Counted from the stretch's first letter, positions 50,842 through 59,771 are shown. The stretch: 64,000 nucleotides of DNA from Gammaproteobacteria bacterium (GCA_018819175.1 JAHJQQ010000019.1:62001-126000), one strand, 5' to 3'. Translations and numbers: made by a program. The notes: a model not told the origin generated them from the sequence alone.

Positions 50842-52179
50842 TTAATGCCTTGGCGGTTCACTTTCGGTATCACTCGCGTCAGCTTCGGTAGGACTGGCAG
50901 GTTCGGCAGACTGTACCGCACGTGCGCCACGCTCGATCTGATCCGGTTCGGACACTTCGGTCTTGGCGGAGATCCCCAGTTCGGCGAACTTGCGTGCACC
51001 GGGCAGGATGCGGCTGTCAAATGAACCTACGGCTTTATTGTAGGCATTCACGCTGCTGTCCAGGCTCTTGCCGACCTTACCGAGATGATCGGCAAAGGTG
51101 CCGAGGCGTTGGTAAAGATCTTCACCGACTTCGCGGATGCGCTCGGCGTTTTCAGTAAGCGCCTCCTGGCGCCAGCCGAAGGCCACGGCGCGCAAGAGGG
51201 CGACGAAGCTTGTCGGTGTGGCCAGGATCACCTTGGCCGCGAGCGCGTCTTCCAGTAATGAGCGGTCTTGATCCAGCGCGGCGGTGAGGAACTGATCGCC
51301 GGGGATGAACAGCACCACGAAATCCGGTGCGTTTTTGAATTGCTGCCAGTAGGCCTTGGCCGAGAGTTCGCGCACGCGTTCGCGCACTTTGCGCGCATGC
51401 CGTTCCAGTTCGCGCTTGCGGGTCTCGTCATCACCGGCCTCGATGGCACTGAGATAAGCGTCCAAGGGTGTTTTGGCATCGACGATGATTTCGCGTCCAT
51501 CGGGCATGCGCACAATCATGTCCGGCCGCTGTCGGCCAGTGTCGGTCTGCACCTGTTCCTGTTCGTAGAAATCGCAGCGGTCGACCATGCCGGCGAGTTC
51601 GGCCAGACGCTTGAGTGTCAACTCGCCCCATTGCCCGCGTACCTCGGGACGGCGCAGCGCCTGTACCAGATTGCGTGTCTCCCCCTGCAACAGTATCTGC
51701 GACGCGGCCATGGTTTCGAGATGCTTGGTCAGCGAGCCATAGGCCTCCTTGCGATCGTTCTCCATATGGCGAATCTGCAGTTCGGTTTTTTCCAAGGCCT
51801 CACGGATCGGTTTGACCAGATTCTCAACCGCCTTTTCGCGTTGGGTGAGACTGCCCTCGGCTTGAGACTGGAAACGTTTGAGATTCTCCTGCGCGAGCTT
51901 GAGAAATTCGCCGCTGTTGTGTTTCAACGCCTCACTGGCCATCGCACCAAAGGTCTCGCGTAACTGATCGCGCGCCTCATCCAGCGCGGCAATGCGTTCC
52001 TCGGCGCGCCGTCGCTCGACGGCAAGTTCGGCCTCCAGTCGTGCGGCCTCGGCGCGCAGCCGGGTGAGCTTGCCATGTTGGATAAGGAATACCACCAACC
52101 CGCCCAGCAGGGAGGCCAGGATAACGGCGAGGGCAAAGACGATGATGGCGGGATCAATAGTCGGCATGGTTGGCATCAT
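50842..52179 (-). CDS. rmuC: DNA recombination protein RmuC
   Basis: The 445-residue protein has an N-terminal membrane anchor (about residues 8-30), a long coiled coil (about 35-175, including ARLEAELAVERRRAEERI), and the nuclease-like RmuC domain with VRGQWGELTLKRLAELAGM, GREIIVDAKTPLDAYL and FVVLFIPGDQFLTAAL. RmuC limits inversions between short repeats. The acidic C-terminal 40 residues are variable. The start is uncertain between 52179 and 52167. Confidence 0.92.
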   Translation of the reverse strand: MMPTMPTIDPAIIVFALAVILASLLGGLVVFLIQHGKLTRLRAEAARLEAELAVERRRAEERIAALDEARDQLRETFGAMASEALKHNSGEFLKLAQENLKRFQSQAEGSLTQREKAVENLVKPIREALEKTELQIRHMENDRKEAYGSLTKHLETMAASQILLQGETRNLVQALRRPEVRGQWGELTLKRLAELAGMVDRCDFYEQEQVQTDTGRQRPDMIVRMPDGREIIVDAKTPLDAYLSAIEAGDDETRKRELERHARKVRERVRELSAKAYWQQFKNAPDFVVLFIPGDQFLTAALDQDRSLLEDALAAKVILATPTSFVALLRAVAFGWRQEALTENAERIREVGEDLYQRLGTFADHLGKVGKSLDSSVNAYNKAVGSFDSRILPGARKFAELGISAKTEVSEPDQIERGARAVQSAEPASPTEADASDTESEPPRH

Positions 52180-52325
52180 AGCATTGGGATGGTCTGGATG
52201 TGGTAGGACAGGTTGCCGACATTGTCATGATTGTGGGGCTGGATTATGCTCAGAGCTTGCATGGAGTGTGCGACTTGCCCCTGATGTTCAAGGGTGGGCA
52301 TAGCTGTAATCCCGAGGGTTCAAGG

Positions 52326-52514
52326 ATGAACTTCGAGATCATTGGTGCTATCAGACAGTCTGATACCTTTGCAGTCGGCTACTCGATACGGGCACTGACC
52401 AGGCTCAGGAAAGTTTACGGTGAGGGGCGCTGGCGCAAGCGTAAAGGTATCGCCACTGTACGTCTCTCTGACGGCACTATAAGGATTGCCGAGCTTCATT
52501 GGTACGAAGCCTAA
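52326..52514 (+). CDS. Small conserved protein interrupted by an early stop
   Basis: The 62-residue product starts MNFEIIGAIRQSDTFAVGYS and contains RKVYGEGRWRKRKGIATVRL and ending ELHWYEA. It matches small proteins I know only as conserved hypothetical in proteobacteria. In homologues the sequence goes on past WYEA. Here TAA stops it at 52512-52514, but the same frame continues with GIGKREIKIKRFVD to a TGA at 52559, just before the next start. Either the gene is truncated by mutation or it is shorter in this lineage. No AGGAGG is evident beyond GAGGGTTCAAGG upstream. Confidence 0.7.
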   Translation: MNFEIIGAIRQSDTFAVGYSIRALTRLRKVYGEGRWRKRKGIATVRLSDGTIRIAELHWYEA

Positions 52515-52559
52515 GGAATCGGCAAGCGGGAAATCAAGATTAAACGCTTCGTGGACTGA

Positions 52560-52802
52560 ATGCTTATGAACATACCCAACGAATCCGATCTGCGCTTCGC
52601 TATCTGTATCCGCAACGATGACTACCAGGCATCGCTGGAGCTGCGGAAAGTCTATCCAGTGCTCAATGATGCGGATGCCGCGAGACATCACATGCTCCGA
52701 GTGATTGACGAATCTGGTGAAGACTATCTATATCCAGATGATTTTTTCATGCTGGTTGAACTTCCCGAGGCGGTGCGCCGAGCGGTTATGCGTGCGGCTT
52801 GA
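52560..52802 (+). CDS. Small conserved protein of unknown function
   Basis: The 80-residue product contains DLRFAICIRNDDYQASLELR and HHMLRVIDESGEDYLYPDDF, with an acidic middle and a hydrophobic end PEAVRRAVMRA. It matches a small conserved hypothetical family known from several bacterial phyla. It begins directly after the extended frame of the preceding small gene, so the two are likely one operon. A toxin-antitoxin role is conceivable for the pair, but nothing in the sequence proves it. Confidence 0.75.
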   Translation: MLMNIPNESDLRFAICIRNDDYQASLELRKVYPVLNDADAARHHMLRVIDESGEDYLYPDDFFMLVELPEAVRRAVMRAA

Positions 52803-52916
52803 GGTGGATTTTCAGAGGAAGTGGCTTTGATGAAAATACATCTGTCCCAGATCTATTGCATAGGAATTTATGAATTGATCTGTGCAATTTCCCCAGTTCG
52901 TATTGGCCAAACTTAA

Positions 52917-53183
52917 ATGACGAAGCGTTCAATACTTCGCTATCTATTATCAGTTGGATCTATCATTCTAGGATTTGCTATTTGTATATGGGGTGCCTTT
53001 GGGTTACTTAGTGATAGTTTCGACGGATTTGCGTTCGCAAATAAATATTCATCAGAAGGCCGGAATGGCGAAGCAGTAATCTTGTCGATGTTGATCGGCG
53101 GCACATGTGTCTGTTTTGGCGCATTTGAAATCCTACTATTGCGCGGGCGCCGTAAAAGATTGGGCAACAATCCGAAAAAGTGA
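52917..53183 (+). CDS. Small membrane protein with two hydrophobic segments
   Basis: The 88-residue product has two membrane segments (residues about 8-30 and 53-72) separated by a short polar loop with SSEGRNGEA, and a basic C-terminal tail RGRRKRLGNNPKK that would lie in the cytoplasm. No family is recognised. The lower GC content than the flanks suggests a different origin. It is convergent with the phosphatase gene, ending 20 bases before it. Confidence 0.55.
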   Translation: MTKRSILRYLLSVGSIILGFAICIWGAFGLLSDSFDGFAFANKYSSEGRNGEAVILSMLIGGTCVCFGAFEILLLRGRRKRLGNNPKK

Positions 53184-53202
53184 CAGATTGATTTTCACTT
53201 TA

Positions 53203-53901
53203 CTATTTAGCTTCTTGTGCCGTTGTTAACCATTCAAAAATCCCTTTAGGTGTTTCAACTAAGGCATCCGCGCCCCAGCCGTGCGGATCGTCCTCTTCTG
53301 CGATATAACCGAACAGCGCCACCAGTGTGGGCATGCCGGCGTTGATGCCGGCTTCGATGTCGCGTTTGGCATCGCCGACGTACAGGCATTCATGTGCCTG
53401 GGAGCCGGCGCGTTCGCAGGCGAGCAGCATGGGGGCGGGGTGGGGTTTGCGTTCGGTGAGGGTGTCGCCGCTGATGACGGCGGCGGCGCGATCGAAGAGC
53501 CTCATTTCCATGAGCAACGGGTCGGTGAGCCAGGCGGGTTTGTTGGTGACCACGCCCCAGTTCAATCCTTGCTGCTCCAGCGTGTCGAGCAGTTCACTCA
53601 TGCCGGGGAAGAGGCGGGTTTCGCGGGCGATGTTCTGGCGATAGGTCTCCAACAAATATTCGCGGCGCGGCTGATAACCTAGATCATCGGGGTTAAGGCC
53701 GAAGCCGAGTTTAATGAGTGCGATGCCGCCGTGGGAGACGACCGGGCGAATAGTTTCATAGGGCAGTGCGGGCTTGCCGAACTTGCGCAGGGTTTCATTC
53801 AGCGCAAAGGCGAGGTCGGGTGCGGTATCGAGCAAGGTGCCGTCGAGATCGAACAGTACGGTGCGGATGCGTTTATCCGCTGGCTTGGATGATGGTGACA
53901 T
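53203..53901 (-). CDS. HAD phosphatase, Gph or MupP
   Basis: The 232-residue HAD phosphatase has VLFDLDGTLLDTAPDLAFAL with the nucleophile Asp at the N terminus, GVVTNKPAWL as motif II, RKPHPAPM as motif III and YVGDAKRDIEAG as motif IV. The family includes phosphoglycolate phosphatase. The Pseudomonas protein in the same neighbourhood (next to ubiG) is MupP, a MurNAc-6-phosphate phosphatase of peptidoglycan recycling, so that role is possible. It follows ubiG by 3 bases. Confidence 0.88.
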   Translation of the reverse strand: MSPSSKPADKRIRTVLFDLDGTLLDTAPDLAFALNETLRKFGKPALPYETIRPVVSHGGIALIKLGFGLNPDDLGYQPRREYLLETYRQNIARETRLFPGMSELLDTLEQQGLNWGVVTNKPAWLTDPLLMEMRLFDRAAAVISGDTLTERKPHPAPMLLACERAGSQAHECLYVGDAKRDIEAGINAGMPTLVALFGYIAEEDDPHGWGADALVETPKGIFEWLTTAQEAK

Positions 53902-53904
53902 GGA

Positions 53905-54609
53905 TCAGCGACGGTAGGCGGCGAGGTAGTTCACATCGACATCGCGGCCCAGGCTGTAGATCGAGGTGAGCGGGTTGTAGGTCATGCCGCTGATGTCGCG
54001 CAGTTCCAGGTCGGCGGCACGCGCCCAGCTGTCGAGTTCGGAAGGTCGAATGAATTTACGATAATCGTGGGTGCCCTTGGGCAACATGCGCAGGACATAT
54101 TCCGCGCCGATAATGGCGAGCAGATAGGATTTCGGATTGCGGTTCAGGGTTGAAAACACGACCAACCCGCCGGGCTTGACCATGCGCGCGCAGGCCGCGA
54201 TCACGGAATCCGGTTGCGGTACATGTTCGAGCATTTCCAGACAGGTGACGATGTCGAAACTGTCGGGGTGTTCGCTAGCCATCTGTTCGGCGGTGATCTG
54301 CTGGTAATCGACTTCCAGGCCGGTTTCGTACAGATGCAGCTTGGCAACCGATAACGGTGCCTCACCCATGTCGATGCCAGTGACCTGCGCGCCGCGCGCG
54401 GCCATGCCTTCGCTCAGCAATCCACCGCCGCAGCCAACGTCCAGCACGCGTTTACCCTGCAAGGTTTCAAGACGCTCGATGTAATCCAGCCGCAACGGAT
54501 TGATATCGTGCAGCGGTTTGAATTCGCTGTGCGGGTCCCACCAGCGCGCGGCCAGTTCTTCGAACTTGGCGATCTCGGCGGGGTCGACGTTGTGGGCGGC
54601 GTTGGGCAT
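53905..54609 (-). CDS. ubiG: Ubiquinone O-methyltransferase UbiG
   Basis: UbiG carries out the two O-methylations in ubiquinone synthesis. The 234-residue protein has motif I VLDVGCGGGLLSEGMAARGA near residue 50, the UbiG signature WWDPHSEFKPLHDINPLRLDYI, and LEHVPQPDS and VVFSTLNRNPKSY. The ATG at 54609 is the standard family start; a TTG upstream is unlikely. It lies between mtaD and the HAD phosphatase gene, as in Pseudomonas. Confidence 0.95.
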   Translation of the reverse strand: MPNAAHNVDPAEIAKFEELAARWWDPHSEFKPLHDINPLRLDYIERLETLQGKRVLDVGCGGGLLSEGMAARGAQVTGIDMGEAPLSVAKLHLYETGLEVDYQQITAEQMASEHPDSFDIVTCLEMLEHVPQPDSVIAACARMVKPGGLVVFSTLNRNPKSYLLAIIGAEYVLRMLPKGTHDYRKFIRPSELDSWARAADLELRDISGMTYNPLTSIYSLGRDVDVNYLAAYRR

Positions 54610-54647
54610 GGGCGTAAGGATACCCCGATGAGGGATCGGGTGCGACG

Positions 54648-55982
54648 TCAAGTGTTCGCGTCGGCATCAGCCGCGGCGATGCGGACTTGCCACTGGCGCG
54701 CACGGGCGAGGATATCGGCCTCGTCGAGACTGGTCAGTACGCGCTCTTTTAATAAGTGCTCTCCGGCCACCCAGACATCGCTGACCTGGTGGCGGCCGCT
54801 GGCATAGACCAGTTGCGACAGCGGGTGATACAGCGGCGTGGATTCGATGTCATCCAGACGCACGGCACAGAGATCCGCCCATTTGCCGGCGATTAGCGAA
54901 CCGGTCTGGTCGGCGATGCCGAGTGCTTGCGCGCCGTTGAGTGTGGCCATGCGCAGGGCCTGATAGGCGGTTACCGCGCCGGCATCGCCGCACACGGCCT
55001 TGGCTAGCAAGGCTGCGCTACGCATTTCACCGAACATGTCCAGGTCGTTATTGCTCGCGGCGCCGTCGGTGCCGAGGGCGACATTGATGCCGGCGTCGAG
55101 CAGGCGTTGCACCGGGCAGAAACCGCTGGCGAGTTTCAGATTGGACTCAGGGCAGTGCAACACGCTGACGCTGCCGGCGGCGCAGAGTTCGATCTCTTCG
55201 TCAGTGAGTTGAGTCATGTGCACAGCCAGCAACGCGGGCGAAACAACCCCCAGTGCCTGCAAGCGTTCGAGCGGGCGCTTGCCGCATTGCTCGACGGATT
55301 GTTCCACTTCAAACGCCGTTTCGTGAACGTGCATGTGAATGGGCACGTCCAGTTCATCGGCGAGCACCCGCACCCGGTCCAATGGCGCATCAGAGACGCT
55401 GTACGGTGCATGCGGTGCGAACGCCGTGCGAATCAAGGGATGGCTGCGATAAGCGTCATGCAGTGCCAGTCCCTTGCTGAGATATTCATCGGCATCACTG
55501 GCATAGGCGCTCGGAAAATCGATCAGGATCATGCCGACGGTCGCGCGGATACCGGCCGTGGCCGCGACCCGGGCAGTGACCTCCGGAAAGAAATACATAT
55601 CGTTGAAGCAGGTGGTGCCGCTGCGCAGCATTTCCGCAATGGCCAGCAGGCTGCCATCATGCACGAATTCTTCGCTGACCCAGCGGCCCTCGGCCGGCCA
55701 GATATGTTTCTGCAGCCAGTCCATGAGCGGCAGATCGTCGGCCAGCCCGCGCAGCAGTGACATGGCCGCATGGGTGTGTGCGTTGATCAGACCGGGAATG
55801 AGCGCATGCTTATCGAGCTGTAGTTCAGTATCGCTGCGATATTGTTGTCGAGCATCCGCTGTCGGGAGTATCGCCGCAATGCGTCCTTCGTGGATTGCCA
55901 GGCTGTGATCGATGAGTACGCGATCATCCGGTTCGATCGGGATGATCCAGCGTGCGTGCAGCAGTGTGTCGACAGTTTGCAT
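54648..55982 (-). CDS. mtaD: 5-methylthioadenosine/S-adenosylhomocysteine deaminase MtaD
   Basis: The 444-residue amidohydrolase deaminates methylthioadenosine. Zinc ligands are in GLINAHTHAAMSLLRGLADD near residue 65, PIHMHVHETAFEVEQS near 215, LAVHMTQLTD near 255, and GTDGAASNNDLDMFGE near 313. It belongs to the TRZ/ATZ family. With mtnA, about 3 kb away, it is part of methylthioadenosine salvage. Its end overlaps the start region of ubiG closely, suggesting one operon. Confidence 0.92.
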   Translation of the reverse strand: MQTVDTLLHARWIIPIEPDDRVLIDHSLAIHEGRIAAILPTADARQQYRSDTELQLDKHALIPGLINAHTHAAMSLLRGLADDLPLMDWLQKHIWPAEGRWVSEEFVHDGSLLAIAEMLRSGTTCFNDMYFFPEVTARVAATAGIRATVGMILIDFPSAYASDADEYLSKGLALHDAYRSHPLIRTAFAPHAPYSVSDAPLDRVRVLADELDVPIHMHVHETAFEVEQSVEQCGKRPLERLQALGVVSPALLAVHMTQLTDEEIELCAAGSVSVLHCPESNLKLASGFCPVQRLLDAGINVALGTDGAASNNDLDMFGEMRSAALLAKAVCGDAGAVTAYQALRMATLNGAQALGIADQTGSLIAGKWADLCAVRLDDIESTPLYHPLSQLVYASGRHQVSDVWVAGEHLLKERVLTSLDEADILARARQWQVRIAAADADANT

Positions 55983-56067
55983 GGGCGAGGTGCTGTGGGG
56001 TTCCGCTTAGTATACTGAAATCACATGCAGGCGCATCTGGATAATAAGCCGAGCTGTAAACCGCAGA

Positions 56068-56901
56068 TCAGGCTGCATCGCCGACCTGATGCAGATGCAC
56101 ATCGCGTTGCGGGTAGGGAATGCTGATCCCATTCGCGTCGAAGGAGGCCTTGATGTTTTCCAGGAGATCGGAACGCACCGCCCAATAATCCGTGGTCTTG
56201 GTCCAGGGGCGCACATTCAGATTGACACTGCTGTCGGCGAGCTCGGCGACGGAAATGGCCGGCGCCGGTTCGGTCAGGATACGTGCATCCTGTTGCATGA
56301 CTTCCGTGATGAGGCGCTTGGCGGTGCGGATGTCGTCGTCGTAACCGATGCCGAACACCATATCGATGCGGCGCTTGTCCTGTGCGGTGACATTAATGAT
56401 GATCCCGCTGTAGATCTGGCTGTTGGGTACGATGATGTCGCGATTATCACCGGTCCGGAGCAGAGTACTGAAAATATTGACTGCGATAACGACGCCACTG
56501 GTGCCTGCAGCCTCGATAAAGTCGCCGACTTTGAAGGGGCGGAAGATGATCAACATGACGCCCGATGAGAAATTTGCCAGCGAATCCTTCAGGGCCAAGC
56601 CGATGGCCAGGCCCGCAGCGCCGACAATCGCCAGGAGTGAGGTTGTCTGCACGCCGACACGATCCAGCGCTGCAATCACAACGACGACAAGCAAGGCTGT
56701 ATAGAGAATATTAGTGATGAATTGCGCCAGCATGCTGTCCATGCCGCCGCGTTTCATAAGCTTGTTGAAGGTATTCACCAACCATTTGGCCAACCAGCGT
56801 CCAATCACGAATATTGCCAGGGCTGATGCCAGGCGTATTGCCCAGGGGATCAGATAGACGGTACTGAAATCAGTGGGCAGAGATTGTAAGAGCGTTTCCA
56901 T
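56068..56901 (-). CDS. mscS: Small-conductance mechanosensitive channel MscS
   Basis: The 277-residue protein has three membrane segments (about residues 18-38, 60-80 and 85-115) and the pore-lining TM3 with GAAGLAIGLALKDSLANFSSG. The cytoplasmic beta and alpha/beta domains follow, with GDFIEAAGTSGVVIAVNIFST and DIIVPNSQIYSGIIINVTAQ. It opens on hypo-osmotic shock. The ATG at 56901 follows AGGAGGAG. It lies downstream of the OmpA-like gene on the same strand. Confidence 0.95.
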   Translation of the reverse strand: METLLQSLPTDFSTVYLIPWAIRLASALAIFVIGRWLAKWLVNTFNKLMKRGGMDSMLAQFITNILYTALLVVVVIAALDRVGVQTTSLLAIVGAAGLAIGLALKDSLANFSSGVMLIIFRPFKVGDFIEAAGTSGVVIAVNIFSTLLRTGDNRDIIVPNSQIYSGIIINVTAQDKRRIDMVFGIGYDDDIRTAKRLITEVMQQDARILTEPAPAISVAELADSSVNLNVRPWTKTTDYWAVRSDLLENIKASFDANGISIPYPQRDVHLHQVGDAA

Positions 56902-56948
56902 GTGCGGCTCCTCCTGCATGGGGATGAAGGTGAGCAACCCCGCAAATG

Positions 56949-56974
56949 CATCGGCCGCCTTGCGGCGGCCGATG
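56949..56974 (-). terminator. Strong GC hairpin between ompA-like gene and mscS
   Basis: CATCGGCCGCC and GGCGGCCGATG form an 11-base perfect stem around a GCAA tetraloop on the reverse strand. There is no long T run after it, so it may be an attenuator or RNA stabiliser rather than a complete terminator. It sits 30 bases after the OmpA-like stop and 48 bases before the mscS start. Confidence 0.6.
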
Positions 56975-57003
56975 GGGACTGCGTGACCCTGAGTGGGTCG
57001 GTA

Positions 57004-57609
57004 TTACTTGGTGATTTCAGTGCCCTTGAAGGTGATTTCCACGCGACGGTTCTGCGCGCGTCCTTCACTGGTGGCATTGCTGGCGACCGGCTGGCTTTCG
57101 CCCATGCCGGAAGTTGTGATCAAGCTGGCATCAATGTCTCTGCTCAGCAGGAAGTTTTTCACCGCTGCCGCACGACGTTCGGACAAAGCCTGATTGTAGG
57201 CATCGGAGCCGGAACTGTCGGTGTGGCCGACGACGTTGATGGACTCAATGGAGTTCAGCGATTTCACGCGGGTGGCCAATGCATCCAGTTCGGGTTGGTC
57301 GCGGTTGAATTCAGCACTGTCATGTGCGAACAGGGCCGCGGCAGACATAGATACGGTTTCGCTAACAGCCTTCGGAACCGGTGCCGGAGCGGGCTCGGCA
57401 ACAGGTGCGACAACCAGGCCGCAGCCTTCGATCATCTTATCTTCAGACCAGGAACTGGTGCGAACGCAATCACCGGAGCCGTCTGTGACGATGTGGCCCG
57501 CGCGGTCACCAACATAGGCGTCATTGACCATGCCGCCTTCGTGCGCAAAACCCTGCGCGCTAAAACCCAGGCTGGCTGCGACTGCGAGGTTCAGTATGGT
57601 TTTATTCAT
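57004..57609 (-). CDS. OmpA-family outer-membrane protein
   Basis: The 201-residue protein has a signal peptide (residues 1-22, ending QGFA/HE) and a periplasmic OmpA-like peptidoglycan-binding domain (about 90-198) with INVVGHTDSSGSDAYNQALSERRA and TSGMGESQPVASNATSEGRAQNRRVEI. The N-terminal part has a short Pro/Ala hinge but no beta-barrel, as in many short OmpA-like proteins. The ATG at 57609 follows AAGGAG. It is divergent from the response-regulator gene across 180 bases. Confidence 0.93.
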   Translation of the reverse strand: MNKTILNLAVAASLGFSAQGFAHEGGMVNDAYVGDRAGHIVTDGSGDCVRTSSWSEDKMIEGCGLVVAPVAEPAPAPVPKAVSETVSMSAAALFAHDSAEFNRDQPELDALATRVKSLNSIESINVVGHTDSSGSDAYNQALSERRAAAVKNFLLSRDIDASLITTSGMGESQPVASNATSEGRAQNRRVEITFKGTEITK

Positions 57610-57626
57610 TATGACTAACTCCTTGA

Positions 57627-57655
57627 GACGTGATCTGATGAAGGACGTGATCTGA
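57627..57655. promoter_or_regulatory. 12-bp direct repeat upstream of the OmpA-like gene
   Basis: GACGTGATCTGA is repeated exactly at 57627-57638 and 57644-57655, with a 5-base spacer (17-base period). It lies 18 to 46 bases upstream of the OmpA-like start codon, in the region shared with the divergent response-regulator gene. The spacing suits a tandem-binding regulator. Confidence 0.5.
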
Positions 57656-57791
57656 CAAAGCGAATAGTTTCCGGATCTTCTGAGATCCAGTGGCGCCATA
57701 CACTAACAGCATTACCTGTTCACTTTCCAGGGGTTTGTGTGCCAGAATTGTAAAATATATATAACGACGGGTACTTAACGAGGGGAAGTCT

Positions 57792-58505
57792 TTGCGAATC
57801 GCGCTGCTCGAGGACGATAAGTACCAGGCTGAAGTCATGCAGGTCTGGTTGCAGGCCGTTGGGCATGAATGCCAGTCCTTTCAGACCGGGAAAGCCTTTA
57901 TGGAGGCTACAAGCAGTCAGGATTTTGACTTGTTTATTCTCGACTGGGTGCTACCGGATACCAATGGTATCCAGGTGTTGCAGGATATTCGCAAGCACAG
58001 TGAACGGCCGGTACCGGTGTTATTCGTGACCCAGATGGATAAGGAAGAAGATGTGATTCTGGCACTGGAAATGGGTGCCGATGATTACATGACCAAACCG
58101 GTGAAGCCCTTGGAAATGCTGGCGCGTATCACGGCGCTGGGGCGACGCGCCTACCCGGCAACGGAGCGGGCCGAGAATCTGGACATCGGTGAGTATCGTT
58201 TGAATACCAACAGTCGAAGCGTTGAATGGGCCGGCGAACCGGTCGATCTCACCCATAAGGAATTCGATCTGACCTTATTTCTGTTCCGCAATATCGGGCG
58301 GTTGCTGTCTCGCAGCCAGATCCTGGAAGCGGTCTGGGCGACGACCGCCGATCTCAATACCCGCACGGTCGATACCCACATCAGCCGCATCCGTAACAAG
58401 TTGGGCTTGATGCCCGAGAATGGTTGGAAGCTGAGTGCCGTTTATCAGCATGGTTATCGTCTGGAGCGTCTTGAGCAAATATCCAGTCATGTCGGCGAGC
58501 CTTGA
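57792..58505 (+). CDS. OmpR-family response regulator with TTG start
   Basis: The 237-residue protein has a receiver domain with LLEDDKYQAEV at the start, FILDWVLPDTNG with the phospho-acceptor Asp near residue 51, VTQMDKEEDVILALEMGADD and YMTKPVKPLEM, and a winged-helix domain with LTHKEFDLTLFLFRNIG and TVDTHISRIRNKLGL. The start is TTG 57792, behind AGGGGAAG; no ATG or GTG fits. No sensor kinase is adjacent, so it is an orphan in this window. A short gap leads to mtnA. Confidence 0.9.
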   Translation: MRIALLEDDKYQAEVMQVWLQAVGHECQSFQTGKAFMEATSSQDFDLFILDWVLPDTNGIQVLQDIRKHSERPVPVLFVTQMDKEEDVILALEMGADDYMTKPVKPLEMLARITALGRRAYPATERAENLDIGEYRLNTNSRSVEWAGEPVDLTHKEFDLTLFLFRNIGRLLSRSQILEAVWATTADLNTRTVDTHISRIRNKLGLMPENGWKLSAVYQHGYRLERLEQISSHVGEP

Positions 58506-58539
58506 GCTTCTTCACCAGGGTTACTGAACGAGGTTTGTA

Positions 58540-59604
58540 ATGCCAGTTAGTCATGACAATGTCCGGGCAGTCAGCTGGACAGAGCAGGGGTTGCGCCTGC
58601 TGGATCAGCGCTATCTGCCCAATCGCGAAGACTATCTCACTCTGCCGGATGCCACGGCGGTTGCCCAGGCGATTCGCGATATGGTGGTGCGTGGCGCGCC
58701 CGCTATCGGCATTGCCGCCGCCTATGGGGTGGTTCTGGCAGCGCGCCAGGCGTACGCCGCCGTCGGTGCTGATTGGAAAAACGCGATAATCGCCGATCTT
58801 GATCGTCTGGCGGCCTCGCGCCCGACGGCAGTGAATCTGTTCTGGGCACTGGAGCGCATGCGCGCCCGCTTCGCCGGGCTGCAGGGTGATCCGGTGCCAG
58901 CCCTGTTGGCCGAAGCGCACAGTATTCTCGAAGAGGATATTCAGGCCAACCGACGCATGGGTGAATTGGGTGCTGCGTTGTTGACCGATACCCAGGGCGT
59001 ACTTACACATTGCAATACGGGATCATTGGCGACGGGTGGCTATGGTACTGCCTTGGGTGTGATTCGCAGTGGCTGGGCGCAAGACCGCATCCAGTCGGTC
59101 TATGCCGACGAGACCCGACCCTGGTTGCAGGGTGCGCGACTGACCGCCTGGGAACTGGTGCGCGACAGCATCCCGGTTACCCTGCTGGCCGACAGCGCCG
59201 CGGCGCATTTGATGCGCCAGGGTAATGTCCAATGGGTGATTGTCGGGTCAGACCGCATTGCCGCCAACGGCGATGTTGCCAACAAGATCGGTACTTACAG
59301 TCTGGCCGTCAATGCACGTCATCATGGCGTGCGTTTCATGGTGGTTGCGCCGACATCGACAATCGATATGAATATCAAGACCGGTGCTGAGATACCCATT
59401 GAGAGTCGTGACGCTGCGGAGGTGCTGGCCTTGGCGGGGCAGCAAGTCGCCGCGAACGGTGCGCAGGCCTGGAATCCCGCTTTTGACGTCACGCCTGCCG
59501 CGCTGATCGATGCCATCGTGACCGAGCGCGGTGTCGTTCTGGCTCCTACCGCGGAAAAAATGGCGAAGCTGATGGGCCTAGCACGTCACTCCGCATCTTC
59601 ATAG
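58540..59604 (+). CDS. mtnA: S-methyl-5-thioribose-1-phosphate isomerase MtnA
   Basis: MtnA isomerises methylthioribose-1-phosphate in methionine salvage. The 354-residue protein has RGAPAIGIAAAYGVVLAA near residue 50, the catalytic cysteine in VLTHCNTGSLATGGYGTALG near 158, ADETRPWLQGARLTAWEL, and the catalytic Asp in VGSDRIAANGDVANKIGTY. The ATG follows GAGGT by 5 bases. A terminator follows it. MtaD and MtnA together suggest a salvage route from methylthioadenosine, although other genes of the pathway are not in this window. Confidence 0.96.
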   Translation: MPVSHDNVRAVSWTEQGLRLLDQRYLPNREDYLTLPDATAVAQAIRDMVVRGAPAIGIAAAYGVVLAARQAYAAVGADWKNAIIADLDRLAASRPTAVNLFWALERMRARFAGLQGDPVPALLAEAHSILEEDIQANRRMGELGAALLTDTQGVLTHCNTGSLATGGYGTALGVIRSGWAQDRIQSVYADETRPWLQGARLTAWELVRDSIPVTLLADSAAAHLMRQGNVQWVIVGSDRIAANGDVANKIGTYSLAVNARHHGVRFMVVAPTSTIDMNIKTGAEIPIESRDAAEVLALAGQQVAANGAQAWNPAFDVTPAALIDAIVTERGVVLAPTAEKMAKLMGLARHSASS

Positions 59605-59624
59605 CCGCCGAACATCCGTCAGGG

Positions 59625-59652
59625 CGCCGCAGGGACTCTCTGAGGCGTTTTT
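59625..59652 (+). terminator. Rho-independent terminator after mtnA
   Basis: CGCCGCAG and CTGAGGCG pair with one internal mismatch around GGACTCT, followed by TTTTT. It separates mtnA from gyrA. Confidence 0.75.
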
Positions 59653-59771
59653 CCTGTGATGCAGTGGGTGGCTGCCTATGTTAGGATAACGCGAATTTGG
59701 CGCCTGTCAGACAACAAGAATTTCATTGGGCGCTATCGAACGTAAATTAATAAGGACTGGCTACACCCTCG

